64,000 nucleotides of DNA, from contig NC_049903.1 in the NCBI RefSeq assembly GCF_001411555.2, positions 15,295,234-15,359,233 on the forward strand. Direction: 5' to 3'. The position numbers and the translations under genes are program-made. The notes under the pieces are model-generated. The model saw nothing but the letters and a program-made list of their open reading frames with translations, was not told the origin of the DNA and ran no database searches. Position 1 is the first letter of the stretch, and every line of letters starts with the position of its first letter. Origin of the DNA: Juglans regia (lineage: Eukaryota > Streptophyta > Magnoliopsida > Fagales > Juglandaceae). This document shows, in pieces, positions 1-10,240 of the stretch.

Positions 1-560
1 ATGGGGCTAAAGCTCTCAGAGTAATCAAGACCAGCCTGCTGATGAAACCCTTTAGCAACCATACGAGCTTTACGTCGTTCTAGGGTGCCATCAACATGTC
101 ACTTAGTCTTGAGAACCCATTTCGAGCCAAGAATATTCTGAGTGGGGTGAGGTGGAACAAGGATCCATGTGTGGTTGTGTTGGAGAGCCTCAAATTCACT
201 GGCCATGGCAGCACACCAGTCAGCAAATTTGGAGGCTTCGGTGTAAGTGTGGGGTTCTTCAGGAATTGATGTAGATTCAATAAGATGAGAGGAGGGTTTT
301 GGAGAGGGCCAGTATAGTACCATCGGAGCGCAACAAGGGGCAGTGAGTGTTTGCTTTCGCTCGAGTGATCATGGGATGGGTATTGCCAGTTGACAATGCA
401 GAGGGAGATTGTGGAACCGGGTTGTGAGAAGAAGTATTAGGTTGGGATAGGAGGTTTCTGTGACTCGGGTTTTGATGTGGGTGAGAATGTGAGGTAACGT
501 GGTCAGTGGATGATGGTAGCGGCACTGGTAACAAAGAAGAAACATTAGGGGTTTGAGGAA
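1..560 (-). pseudogene. Copia linker and start of reverse transcriptase, cut by window edge
   Basis: The 277-534 frame is a Ser/Pro/His-rich linker ending in THPMITRAKAN, a landmark between integrase and RT in plant copia elements. It is followed at 99-323 by EEPHTYTEASKFADWCAAMASEF and GSKWVLKTK, the beginning of the RT domain. Just left of this the frame has a TGA where the family has a tryptophan codon, and then continues as RRKARMVAKGFHQQ to the window edge. The catalytic YVDD box would lie outside the window. Confidence 0.8.
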
Positions 561-747
561 GGAGATACTAACTCAGGATGCTTGGGAGAAGTTTCGGGAG
601 CATGTCGAGAGAATAAATTGGGTCTGAGAGATATGAAGAGGTGAAGTGTTTAAGGGAGAGGGAGAGGCTAAAGTTGGGCCAGCGAGCCATGGGTTTGAGG
701 AAAGCTTAGAGATTATGGGAACATGAACATTATGTAAAGGGCCAAAA

Positions 748-2040
748 TTAGGCAGCGGTGGAGTAGAAGAACCAGATGAAGGGAAATGTATTTTCATCAA
801 AGTAAACATCCCATGAAATGTAAATGCGACCAGTAGGTTGATGAAGATAGTTATAACCTTTGTGATCAGCTGTGTTGCCAAGAAAAACACAAAGTTTAGA
901 GCGCATGTCCATTTTATGATGATTAAAGGGATGTAAATTAGGCCAACAAGTAGAGCCAAAAATACGTAAAGATGAATAATCAGGGACTTTATGAAAAAGA
1001 GTTTGAAAAGGAGAGTGATGTTGTAAAATGGGAGTTGGCATGCGATTGATAAGAAACATAGCATTTTGAAAAGCATCAACCCAATATTTGATAGGAGCCA
1101 AAGACTGAGATAATAAAGACAGACTGGTTTCTACAATATGACGATGACGCCATTCAATACTACAATTTTGAGAATGAGAATATGGACATGTGATGCGATG
1201 AGAGATTCCAAAATTTTGAAATATTTTTGGGAGGGGGCGAAATTCACCTCCCTAATCAGTTTGAATTTCAATAATTTCAGATGAAAAGGTGTTTAAGACA
1301 TATTTAATAAAAGCTAGAAATATAGGAACAACATCTTATTTGACACGAAGAGGGAAATCATTAACAATAGACAAATAAAAGTGAAAACCACTAGAGGAGA
1401 GCACAGACACTGGTCCCCAAACATCTAAAAATAAAAGTTGAAAATGTTGAGTAGATCGAGTTGATGATGGTGGATGTGGGAGTGCATGAGATTTGGCTTG
1501 GAGACATGTAGTGCACGGTGACACATTATCTTTAGTAGTAACTGGAAGTTGGAATAGCTGAATAGTAAAGGTTGTAATATGTGGGGAAGGATGACCAAGC
1601 CTGGAGTGCCAAATTTGAAAGGAAGTGCGATCACCAATGAGGGCGTGTTTGGATGGGTTAGACAGCCTAAACATCATCGGGAAGCACATATAAGCCTTCT
1701 TTAACGGGACCATGGAGGAGGACCGTCTGAGTGTGCAAATCCTTCACAAGAAAACCAGAAGAATTAAATTCAAAGAATACATTGTTATCTAAACAAAATT
1801 GAAGAACGAATAATAAATTGAGAGAAATGGAAGGAACGTGAAGTAAATGAAGAAGAAGAAAGTTGCCATGTGGGGGTGGGGAGGATGCCATTGCCATAGT
1901 GCTGTATGGGAAGTGGAGAGCCATCTCCAATGCATCCTTGGTCAGTGCCTTGATACAGTGAAGAATCTCTTAAGTTAGAAAAATCAGTTGTAAAATGATT
2001 GGTGGCCACAGTATCAGGGACCAACTGTTCAGGTTACTAG
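748..2040 (-). pseudogene. Copia protease, pre-integrase and integrase remnants
   Basis: Three overlapping broken frames together cover this part of pol. Near 1,990-2,024 the protease site reads PDTVATNHFT, where the usual D-[ST]-G-A has lost its glycine. At 1,336-1,713 the pre-integrase motif WHSRLGHPS is followed by a CTTCLQAKSH zinc-finger half and the start of the integrase core (LLFLDVWGP). At 748-1,101 the integrase C-terminal region shows AFQNAMFLINRMPTP and a RIFGSTCWPNLHPFN motif. Frame changes between these blocks and stops around 1,250 and 2,030 make it non-coding. The longer frame at 573-1,079 is in the wrong phase and is ignored. Confidence 0.8.
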
Positions 2041-2124
2041 GAGAGGGAGAATAAGTGGTGTTGTTTACCAAGAGGGACTATGGGGGAGAAGATTGATAGG
2101 AATGATTAAACCGATGGTGACAAT

Positions 2125-2916
2125 CTAATGCCATGTGACCAACTTATGGCAAACCTGACACATAGGGCAATTTGAAGATGGTGAATGGAAGAAATTAGGA
2201 GAGGAAGGTGCACGTCCTCCACCCCGTCCATGCCAAAAGGCACAACCACACCTTCGGTTTGGTGGAAATGGAGAAAAGGGAGGCCGAACAGATGTGGAGT
2301 TCGCAGCTAGTGGATTGCTAGAGAGAAGAGAGTTTGTTTGATGAGTAATGCGTGATTCATGATTGTGAAGGTAGCTGAAGATTTGAGAGGAGGTGAGTGG
2401 GTCAAATCTGGTGGAGATAGACGTGACCAAGGATTCATAGTCAGATCCAAGGCCAACCAGAAGATAGACGTTAAACTCAGTAGAAGAGATAGGAAAACCA
2501 GCGGCAGTGAGGGAAAGAGAGTGTTGTAGCTTTATTAAAGTACTCGATAATATATTCATTTCCCTTTTTGAGAGTGGCCAAATGGAGATGGGTTTGCATG
2601 AGATGAGCATTGGTTTGAGTAGAGAAGAGGCCATGGAGAGTCGTCCATACCCCATGAGAGTTGAAGTAAGAGCAAAAATTAATAATTGATCCTGAAGAAC
2701 CCATTTTTCATAGTTGGGGTTAGGAGCATCATCAATAGTGGGAGGAGGTTTGGGGTATGATCCATCCACAAAGGCATAAAGCTGATTGCCTTTGAGAAAC
2801 GGAATGACTTGGGCTTGCCAGAGAAGATAGTTGTTAGAGGTAAGTTTGACTATGATAGTATGGGCGATGGAAGAGGTGATTTTGGGGTTAGGTTTGGGAA
2901 GAGTTTGAAGAGCCAA
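2125..2916 (-). pseudogene. Copia gag polyprotein (UBN2-type)
   Basis: This 263-residue frame resembles the gag region of plant copia elements, which packages the RNA into virus-like particles. The N-terminal part has the expected hydrophobic core, with NNYLLWQAQVIPFLKG at about residues 29-44 and a DGSYPKPP segment just after it. A GLGSDYESLVTS motif lies at about 155-166. A basic Gly/Arg-rich stretch and a remnant CxxC pair (CPMCQVCHK) near the end mark the degraded zinc knuckle. Part of the middle is out of frame: the overlapping frame at 2,477-2,704 carries the WTTLHGLFSTQTNAHLMQ portion. A frameshifted, non-functional gag is therefore the best reading. Confidence 0.8.
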
Positions 2917-2951
2917 GAGGAAACGAGATAGAGATGGATAGAGGTCCTAAT

Positions 2952-2966
2952 GGCTGACTGATACCA
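2952..2966 (-). other. Copia primer-binding site
   Basis: On the minus strand the bases TGGTATCA match the complement of the 3' end of initiator tRNA-Met, the usual primer of plant copia elements. They lie between the gag region and the LTR. Confidence 0.65.
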
Positions 2967-3144
2967 TGATAGAAATATAAAAACAGAGTTGCATTATATC
3001 TATTTGATAAAATGCCACACAGAGGAATTTGGACTGAATGTTATTCATTTCATAGTGCTATATTTATAGACTTCATTTAGTCTATATTTCCGACGGAAAG
3101 AAAATGATTTCTATACAATAGAATTTTCTAGACTTACTCCAGCA
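2967..3144 (-). repeat. Probable 5' LTR of the left copia element
   Basis: The LTR should abut the primer-binding site. A TG at 2,967 and a CA at 3,143-3,144 would give a short LTR of about 178 bp in TG...CA form. A TATA-like TCTATAAATATAG lies on the minus strand at about 3,060-3,072. The outer boundary is a guess because the partner LTR is outside the window and no TSD can be checked. Confidence 0.45.
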
Positions 3145-3345
3145 CGTCCTCTGTAAGAGTTTGTTGGAGAAGATTCCTTTGATGCTAAGTCACTATTTCT
3201 TCTATTACATTGCAAAATCTTTGTGGAATAAAATGCATTCTCATATGGACTACTTTACGTGCTGTATTTATATTCCGAGCCAGCCGTATATTTCTATGGT
3301 CTTGATTTTTATCAATTCCTTGTATTTATCTTTAGTTCGTAACTA
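3145..3345. other. Unassigned sequence between copia LTR and MITE
   Basis: I see no gene or recognisable repeat here. It could be more LTR, if the copia LTR is longer than proposed. Confidence 0.4.
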
Positions 3346-3429
3346 AGGGTTCATTTGGATAGTAAGCTGAGATGTGATGAGATATTGTTAGAATATTATT
3401 TTTTAATAATATTATTATTTTGATATTGG
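3346..3429 (+). repeat. Half MITE of the TTTGGAT/GATGAGAT family
   Basis: The block begins GGGTTCATTTGGATAG and continues with GATGTGATGAG, TATTGTTAGAATATTATTTT and a TATTATTATTTTGA stretch. The same order is seen in fuller copies at 12,553, 23,076 and 41,992. The right half and its terminal repeat are missing. Confidence 0.6.
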
Positions 3430-3439
3430 GGCTTGTAGT

Positions 3440-3950
3440 CAAGGATTCGCAACCAGGTGGATTGTTTCTGAATTGAAAATTATCAAGAGCTAGTTAACAT
3501 GAAAGCAATTGCTGAAGCCGAGTAGATGGGCGTAACTACCCAAACTAATTCCAAGAGAAATAGAGCTTTCCCATATGTTGCAGGTGTAAGCAAAAAGTAC
3601 AAAAGGATGATAATCGAAGCTAATAAAAGAAAAGGTCATCGTGATTGGGGGACAAATGCCAACTATACTACTCGTATATGGGAAGTGTGGTAGAAAACAT
3701 GGGGCGAATGCATACTCGCTATAAGGGTCTGTTTCAAGTATGGTCAACCAAACCAAATGATTAGAGACTACCCCAATAATGCTCAAGGAAGTGGAACTAC
3801 CCCAACATTGATAGTAAAACAAATCCAAGACCCCAAGTACTAGCTTGATTGTATGCGGTCACTCCGGGAGATGTAGAAACCTACACTTTAGAGACAGAAG
3901 AAGTTGGAGTTATCATTGGAAATTCTCTAGATGTTTATATCTTTGAGCTT
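3440..3950 (+). pseudogene. Decayed Ty3/gypsy gag fragment with zinc knuckle
   Basis: Read on the plus strand with frame changes, this stretch resembles the C-terminal gag of plant gypsy elements. At about 3,730-3,771 it reads C-F-K-Y-G-Q-P-N-Q-M-I-R-D-Y, a CCHC zinc knuckle in which the second and last cysteines became tyrosine and the histidine became glutamine. Upstream is KCGRKHG, the first Cys-Gly pair of the region. Downstream, near 3,850, YAVTPGDVE matches the gag-protease hinge common in plant gypsy elements. Stops interrupt every frame. The open minus-strand frame over the same bases is a shadow. No LTRs are attached. Confidence 0.6.
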
Positions 3951-4426
3951 TGAGCTTAGTCAAGATTAGTTTAACTATGGTTAATAGTTTTATTTCAATG
4001 TTGTCAATGTGAGATAATGTCAAGTTATTGATGTTTACAGCTTGTGCACTGTTTGATTAGGGTGCACCACAGTCTTTTAAGTTTACAACGTTTGTACAAA
4101 TATGTAATTCGCAAACCAAAATGTTTCTTCAAAAGTAATAGTGGTAACGATTCCCGATGGGAGTATTGTTGCTTGTAGTTGAGTAATTACAAAGTGACCT
4201 ATTTTTATAAACTTGTATTGGAGGATCATGAAAATATATAGAAGATAGTTTGCAAAGTTTTGCAATACTCATGTTTTGGCGAAGGCTAGATTTTTTTTTT
4301 TTTATTAAATGGTTTCCCTTTCCATGTATATTTTAGCTCGATGTTAATGCTTGATTTTAACACCTGTTGGATTAATTTTGGTCATGACTATACCAAAACC
4401 TTTGCTTGCCATGTAGTGCTAGGTTG

Positions 4427-4526
4427 TAATGAACAAAGGGAAACAAAGAATGAATCATGGTTTTGATGATTTTTTTATAAAGATTGTTCTAATTACGGTC
4501 ATATTCAAATTTGGATATTTTAAAGT
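4427..4526 (+). repeat. 100-bp direct repeat, left copy
   Basis: This begins TAATGAACAAAGGGAAACAA and ends TTTGGATATTTTAAAGT. It matches 5,835-5,935 with only a handful of differences and one T-run length change. It is not part of any recognised element. Confidence 0.8.
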
Positions 4527-4736
4527 GAGATTAGCAACTGAAAATGTTTGTGAGGTCATGTTTTAGAGTGCTAATAATGAAAAGTTTCGTGGTTAGGCAT
4601 TCAAGCATAATTTAGGTTCAAATCCTCACTTAGTCAAGTGTTCTAGTTATAAATATCAAGGTTACATATGCTTTTTTGGTTAGAAATTTAGAAATTCTGA
4701 GGCCAAAGTTAGAAATTTAGATTCAAGTCCTCACCT

Positions 4737-5070
4737 TTTTTTTTTTCTTTTGAACAAGTGACTGCTATTATATATTAAAAACCAAAGTACACCAAAATTA
4801 AATTAACAGTAGTGATTAAACTATAGAGATAGAGAAGGTGGGTCTTTCCTGCAACAAAGAAGGTGGTAATAGGATTTTAGGAATATTCCCAAAGGCTTGC
4901 GTCGCCGTTGCCCATTGCGTGCATCGATTCTTTGAACGATGAATTTTTCTTGCCTTCCATTCTTAGAAAAGGAGCAGATGGTGTTTGATATTGCTGATGA
5001 TGGGGCTCATGGTCCAGTCCTGTGCTATGGATGAGTTGGATATTGCTTTAATGGTAGTACTTGAGTCCCC
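4737..5070 (-). mobile_element. 5'-truncated LINE 3' end with poly(A) and TSD
   Basis: On the minus strand the segment encodes the end of a LINE RNase-H-like domain: GDSSTTIKAISNSSIAQDW, then SNIKHHL and KARKIHRSKNRC, with one in-frame stop. A short 3' UTR follows and the copy ends in a run of A (T on the plus strand at 4,737-4,748). It is flanked by near-identical 14-15 bp repeats, TTCAAGTCCTCACCT on the left and TTCAAATCCTCACTT on the right. This is the signature of target-primed reverse transcription of a truncated copy. Confidence 0.8.
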
Positions 5071-5259
5071 TTCAAATCCTCACTTGGTACAATACTTCTT
5101 TTGGTTTAAGGTTATGTTCTTCGAAGGATACTGAACTAGCATAGATGTTAATGTTATGAAAAGTAATTTTGGATTTTAGTTTATTCTAGAACAATCCATA
5201 ATTCAACAAATTTTCTACTGCAATTATTGCATACTATTATACGCATATTGCATACTATC

Positions 5260-5814
5260 TGTCATGAACCGCCGAGGGCCGGGGGGTATGTTGCGTTTCA
5301 TATTCCGACGCTTTAGTCTCCGTCAAATCCCAAGCAATGGTAACTTGATCATCTTATTTGACCAATTCTAACTTCTTGATTTGAAATATTTCATTGTTTG
5401 AAGTATTTGGAAAAAAGATTTAGAATAATTAAGAATATAAAATATTTATTTTAGCTTTACATATCTTATTTTAGTTTTTTTTTTAACTGACTCCTTTAAT
5501 CAAAATAAGAGCTAATGAATCAGAAACAATTAACTAAGAATAAAATATTTTTATTTATTTTTGTGCAATATACATACCATTCATGGATCATACCTTTCAT
5601 TCAAGTTATAATTCTTATGTTAATAGAGGTGGGACTTCTCCTTTTTCCGAAGGCAACAAAAAATCTTCGCTGAGCTTTTCCTAGTGTTTTATTGTTAAGT
5701 ATGGTTATGTTATTTTCAGCCAATCAGCCTATTCAGCAAATAAATAACAGTTATATGTATTAATATATGGTCTTGGACCATCAATAATGACTTTTCCGGG
5801 TACGGGACGTTACA
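5260..5814 (-). repeat. Probable solo LTR
   Basis: The block starts TGTCATGAACCGCC and ends GGGACGTTACA, so on the minus strand it runs from TGTAACGTCCCG to TTCATGACA. Both ends are in the TG...CA form typical of plant gypsy LTRs. Flanking pentamers (ctatc and cggga) do not match, so a clean TSD is absent, and no internal domain is present. Confidence 0.5.
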
Positions 5815-5834
5815 CGGGATACCTTTTTACCATA

Positions 5835-5935
5835 TAATGAACAAAGGGAAACAAAGAATGAGTTATCGTTTTGATGATTTTTTTTATAAAGATTGTTCTA
5901 ATTATGGTCAGATTCAAATTTGGATATTTTAAAGT
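5835..5935 (+). repeat. 100-bp direct repeat, right copy
   Basis: This is the partner of 4,427-4,526. The 1.3 kb between them holds the LINE tail and the probable solo LTR, so the pair may mark an older local duplication or the remains of a larger element. Confidence 0.8.
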
Positions 5936-5939
5936 AATA

Positions 5940-6436
5940 ATTTAATTTGAATTTGCTAGCTGGTTTAAGTTTAAAAAATTCTAGATAATAAAATACCCTA
6001 AGAATTATAGAGGATTTTAAAAAACAGATTTTTTATATAAAATATTAATTAACCCAACTAACTTTAATTAAATCGCAAGATATCCATTCATAACGGAAAA
6101 TTTTGACAATTAATAATGATCCGTGCTGATCATGTTCTTCTTCTCCTCCTTTTTAATTGTTTTCCCTGCATGCAATGTCAAAACTGCTGGAAACGAAAGC
6201 ATTATTAATAGCGCTAGCTTATGACCGGCAATATTTTTCAAATACTTCCTTTTTAAAATCTCATAATTAATTAATTGGCAATTGAGTCTCGCTCATGTAT
6301 TCATAACCAAATTATATTCCAACGGATCCAAAATATAATTGATATAAATAATGAGAAAGATTTGAACATGATAATCATGATCATGTCAGAAAATAAATAT
6401 TGTTTTTGTATGATCTCCATGAACATGATGCATGTC
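5940..6436 (+). repeat. Diverged paralogue of the BBE-like 3' flank
   Basis: Several phrases recur in the same order at 12,780-13,340, next to the BBE-like C-terminus. Examples are AATTCTAGAT followed by AAAATACCCT near 5,980, GACCGGCAAT near 6,222, TTAATTGGCAATTG near 6,273, TTCATAACCA near 6,300, and AAAATATAATTGA near 6,330. The match is clearly diverged, with indels. It points to an older tandem copy of the BBE locus whose coding part is no longer next to it. Confidence 0.6.
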
Positions 6437-6442
6437 TCATTA

Positions 6443-6477
<35 letters not shown>

Positions 6478-6479
6478 TC
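6437..6479. repeat. (TA)n microsatellite
   Basis: This is an interrupted run of TA dinucleotides about 40 bp long. It ends immediately before a short unique stretch that leads into the 21-bp minisatellite. Confidence 0.9.
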
Positions 6480-6519
6480 TATGAAAATTAACCAGAAAAA
6501 TTTACGGTGAGTTTGGTCT

Positions 6520-6660
6520 GTACTTGCTGTGATTTTGTAATTTGCTATGGTGATTTTGTGATGATTTTCTGTGGTGATTTTGCAATCTGTTGTGGTAATT
6601 TTGTGACGATTTGTTGTGGTGATTTTATGATCCGTTGTGGTGATTTTGTGGTATTTTGGA
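6520..6660 (+). repeat. 21-bp minisatellite next to chromovirus A
   Basis: About seven imperfect units of roughly TGTGGTGATTTTGTGATC follow one another. Because 21 is a multiple of three, open frames run through both strands, with PQQI/SPQ-type repeats on the minus strand. These are not taken as genes. The minus-strand frame continues into the LTR and is an artefact of that. Confidence 0.75.
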
Positions 6661-6690
6661 AAGAATATTGCTGTGAGGACGTAGAGAGGG

Positions 6691-7241
6691 TGATAGGTCC
6701 CAAATGAATAGAACAGAAAATATTAAAGGAAAGCCGTATTCTCTTCGGGTGAGAATGTACCACAATTTGACTCAACAATGATTAGATGCTTTATTCATAA
6801 TTCTCCTCTGCTTAAATAGCAGAATTGCACCGAAATAACAGGAAACAAATAACAGACTTGCGGACTGACTTGCGGAACAATAATGGAAAGACGCGGACTG
6901 ACTTGCGGACTAATTACCGAGACTGCAGCTCACAAAACAGAGCCTAAAACAGAATAAATACAGAGCGTAAAAATAGAAAGCTTAAGCATAGAGTGACACT
7001 AAACGGAAACCCTCCGCTTCGTGCGTTTGTGCGGACGCCATGCACGCTTCATGCGTATAAACTCGCTGATCAGTTATGCATGCTACGCTCGCGCGCAATT
7101 CATGCGCGCCTCACGCGTATATGCTCACGGACCCAGTCTTGCCCATTGACCCAGTCACGCCGCATGCTATCTTCCGTAACAGATTATCCCAAATATTTGG
7201 GATTTGGTTTACGAAGTCTTGCGGAACGACGTGGCCTATCA
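6691..7241 (-). repeat. 3' LTR of chromovirus A
   Basis: It runs TGATAGGTCCC...GGCCTATCA, 551 bp. It differs from the 5' LTR by small indels: an extra segment with CTACGCTCGCGCGC near 7,083, and one instead of two copies of a CCCATTGACCCAGTC unit near 7,140. Confidence 0.93.
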
Positions 7242-8596
7242 TTACTCCCCCCAACAAGCGGATCCTTGTCCTCAAGGTCCAGACGCGGGAACATTTCCTT
7301 CAGCTTGGCAATTGATTCCCATGTTGCTTCTTCGGGTGGAAGGTGTTTCCATTGCACCAAGCCTTGTTCAACCATCTGAGTCCCTTGCTTGAGCCATCGG
7401 TAGTCTAAAATAGTTTGAGGTTCTAAGATGACTTCCCCCTCATCGGAGAAAGGTGGTAACTCAACTCGTTTAGCTTCAACCCCCTCTCGGTTGAGGTCTT
7501 CATTAAACTGGTAGCTTTTAAGTAGCGATACATGAAACACTGGGTGAATGCGTGCTTCCTCCGGCAACTTTAATTTATATGCAACTGGCCCAATTTTTTC
7601 GAGAATTTGGTAGGGTCCGAAGAAACGGCTAGCCAGTTTTTGGTGGACCCGTTTGAAGACCGTTTGCTGGCGATATGGATGTAGCTTCAACAGCACCCAG
7701 TCGCCGATATTGAACGTAATGTCCCTTCGTTTTTTATCTGCCATTTGTTTCATTCTGTTTACTGAGCGTTCTATGTTTACTTTCAATTGCTGTAGGAGTT
7801 CATCTCGCGTCATCAGTTGCTTGTCCACTTCCTCTACCGGTGAGAGGCCTTCTTGGTATGTTGGAATGGTTGGTGGTAATCTACCATACAGTGCCTGAAA
7901 CGGGGTCATCCCAGTGGAAATATGATATGTTGTATTATACCAGTATTCTGCCCAAGGTAAGTAGCTGCTCCACTTCCGTGGCCATTGATGGACAAAACAG
8001 CGAAGGTATTGTTCGACGCAGCGGTTGATGACTTCCGTTTGGCCATCCGTCTGGGGGTGGTATGCGGAACTGAGTTGTAATTTGGTGCCTGATAGTTTAA
8101 AAAACTCTTTCCAGAAGTTACTGATGAAAATTGGGTCCCGATCACTAACAATTGATTTGGGCATGCCGTGAAGCTTGATGATGCCCTCCACAAATTTTTT
8201 TGCTACAATTTTCGCAGTGAAAGGATGACTCAAAGTGATGAAATGAGCGGACTTACTTAGTCTGTCGACAACCACCATGATAGAGTCTTTTCCTTGCGAC
8301 GTTGGAAGGCCTTCAATAAAGTCCAACGTGATATCGTCCCACACTTGGCATGGAATGGGCAGCGGTTGAAGGAGACCAGCTGGGGCTAATGTCTCGGATT
8401 TTATTTTCTGGCATACCTCGCACCCTTTTATGTAGTCTTGCACTGACTTATGCATCCCCGGCCAATAAAATTGTTGTTTCAGCTTCTTGAATGTTCGGAG
8501 AACGCCTGAATGACCCCCTGTTTTCGTGTCGTGCATTTCGTGTAACAGGGTTGCCCGTAAGTCCGCATTATTTGGGATAATGACCCTCCCCTTGTA
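7184..8596 (-). pseudogene. Chromovirus A integrase with chromodomain
   Basis: This is the integrase end of pol, which inserts the cDNA into the genome. The zinc-binding HHCC region reads H-x3-H around HDTKTGGHSG and then CEVCQKIK. Catalytic acidic residues are visible in WDDITLDFIEGLP, SIVSDRDPIF and YHPQTDGQTEVINR. The GPY/F motif appears as FGPYQILEKIGPVAYKL, followed by IHPVFHVSLLK. The last part, ILDYRWLKQGTQ...WKHLPPEEATWE, is the chromodomain-like targeting module. From the methionine at 8,536 to the end the frame is open for 450 residues and its stop lies inside the LTR. A TGA at about 8,597 separates it from RNase H; copy B has a leucine codon there. Confidence 0.9.
7242..7256 (-). 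other. Polypurine tract of chromovirus A
   Basis: On the minus strand TTGGGGGGAGTAA abuts the 3' LTR, the expected position and composition of the plus-strand primer. Confidence 0.75.
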
Positions 8597-9688
8597 TAGT
8601 CATAGACCCTGACGCCACGTATAGGATCCCTTTGGCTGTTCTGTTGCCTCGCGACTCTTTGACTGAATGTATTGGTCTGTTGCTGCAGCTTTTTTAATCT
8701 CTTCCCATAAATTAACCTGCGGAAAAAAAATGTTAAGAAGAGTGGGACTACCCTGCTTTCGGGAGAGGGCATCTGCTGCGGAATTCTCCTGTCCTGGTTT
8801 GTATTTAATTTCATAATCGTAGCCCAAGAGCTTAGCAACCCATTTTTGTTGCTCCGGTGTTGTTATTCGCTGTTCCAGCAGATATTTGAGGCTGCGTTGG
8901 TCGGTCTGAATATAGAATTTATGGCCTAGAAGATAAGGCCGCCAGGTGCGTATGGCTTCGACGATAGCCAACATCTCCTTTGCGTACGTCGACCAAGATT
9001 GTTTTGTCATTCCGAGGGCTCGACTCATGTAAGCAATTGGTTTGCCTTGTTGAGACAGTACCGCTCCAATCCCTTCTCCTGATGCATCTGTTTCAATGGT
9101 GAAAACATCATTGAAGTTAGGCATAGCTAGAATCGGTGTGGTCGTCATGGCCTGTTTGAGATTCCGGAAAGCGTTTTCAGCTTCTGCATGCCATCCGAAC
9201 TGGCCTTTTTTGAGAAGATTAGTGAGAGGCCGTGCTATTATGCCATAGTCCTTGACAAACTTCTGGTAATAACCTGTCAAGCCTAGAAACCCACGTAATT
9301 CCGAAATGTTAGTAGGTTGAGGCCAATCTACCATAGCAGAAATTTTATGTTTGTCTACTTTCACTCCTTGGTTAGTGATGATATGACCCAAGTACTCCAA
9401 CTCCTACTGCCCGAATGCACACTTGCTTTTTTTGACAAAAAATTTGTGCTGCCTCAGTATTTTGAAGGCTTGTCTTACATGCACTAAATGTTGATCCCAG
9501 TCTGGACTATATATCAGAATATCATAAAAAAAAACTAATATGAATTTTCGGAGTTGCTTTCGGAAGATGGTATTCATGATAGCTTGAAACGTGGAAGGCG
9601 CATTACATAAGCCAAAGGGCATAACCAAGTATTCGTAATGTCCATTATGCGTTCGGAAAGCAGTTTTATGGATATCACCTGGTTTAAC
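8597..9688 (-). pseudogene. Chromovirus A reverse transcriptase C-terminal half and RNase H
   Basis: The RT palm continues with HYEYLVMPFGLCNAPSTFQ. The active-site box reads FFYDILIY, where copy B keeps FFDDILIY, so the first catalytic aspartate has become tyrosine. A TAG at about 9,404 interrupts the frame just before ELEYLGHI. RNase H follows with FTIETDASGEGIGAVLS and QTDQRSLKYLL, then KPGQENSAADALSRK. A TGA where the family has arginine (after GYHQV, about 9,686) separates this block from the N-terminal RT half. The protein cannot be active as written. Confidence 0.9.
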
Positions 9689-10240
9689 TCAGACTTGATG
9701 GTATCCTGCCCGCAGATCGAGCTTGGTAAAATAAGAAGCCCCGTAGAGTTCATCCAACATATCGTCCACTGTTGGAATCGAAAATCGGTCTTTAATGGTT
9801 GCGGTGTTGAGCGCGCGATAATCAGTGCAGAATCGCCAGTTTCCGTCTTTCTTCTTCACCAGTAATACGGGTGAGGAGAAGGGGCTAGTGCTGGTTCGCA
9901 CAAGCCCGACTTGCAGCATGTCTTGGACTTGTTTTTCAATCTCGTTTTTTTGATAATGTGCATATCTGTAAGGCCGCACATTAATTGGTTCGATCCCTTC
10001 CTTGAGGGTGATGCTGTGCTCAACCTCTCTTGTGGGTGGTAAGCTCGAAGGTTCAATGAACAAGTCTGAGAACTCCTGCAATAACTCACGGAAGCTTGGA
10101 TGAATGTTCTGTTGCAGTTCTGTATGGGCAACGTGGAGGCACACTGCGAACAGAGCATGGCTAGGACGAATTCCCTTGGTTAGCTCTTCAATTGATGCTG
10201 CTTGAATATTTTGCCCGTCGATGCCCACCAACTTCTTGGT
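9689..10240 (-). pseudogene. Chromovirus A reverse transcriptase N-terminal half
   Basis: The frame is in phase with gag-protease upstream and with RT downstream but is bounded by a stop on each side (TAG at 10,241-10,243 and TGA at the right end of RT motif 2). It contains the spacer after protease, then [36 protein letters not shown] and [13 protein letters not shown], the conserved fingers and first palm motifs of gypsy RT. The identical two stops occur in copy B, so they predate the split of the two copies or were copied with them. Confidence 0.9.

Larger units (their letters stand above)
1..2966 (-). mobile_element. Ty1/copia retrotransposon, decayed, running off the left edge
   Basis: Reading right to left, the minus strand shows the Ty1/copia order gag, protease, pre-integrase, integrase, a Ser/Pro-rich linker, then the start of reverse transcriptase, which is cut by the window edge. 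It is preceded by a primer-binding site at 2,952-2,966 and an LTR beyond it. The coding frame is broken repeatedly by stops and frameshifts, so this is a dead copy. The order protease-integrase-RT, together with the linker motif THPMITRAKAN, separates copia from gypsy. The 3' half with RNase H and the second LTR lie outside the window. Confidence 0.88.

Noticed and set aside
573..1079. 168-residue minus-strand frame
   Set aside because: It overlaps the copia integrase in another phase. The copia motifs are in the 748-1,101 frame.
3490..3828. 112-residue minus-strand frame
   Set aside because: The opposite strand carries a recognisable gypsy gag zinc-knuckle relic, so this frame is a shadow.
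4560..4640. SINE or tRNA-like sequence (GTGGTTAGGCATTC and GGTTCAAATCCTC resemble box A and box B)
   Set aside because: Spacing and the rest of the tRNA fold could not be supported, and no tail or TSD is visible.
6545..6778. Minus-strand frame joining the minisatellite to the chromovirus LTR
   Set aside because: It exists only because the 21-bp repeat is free of stops and runs on into the LTR. It contains no domain.
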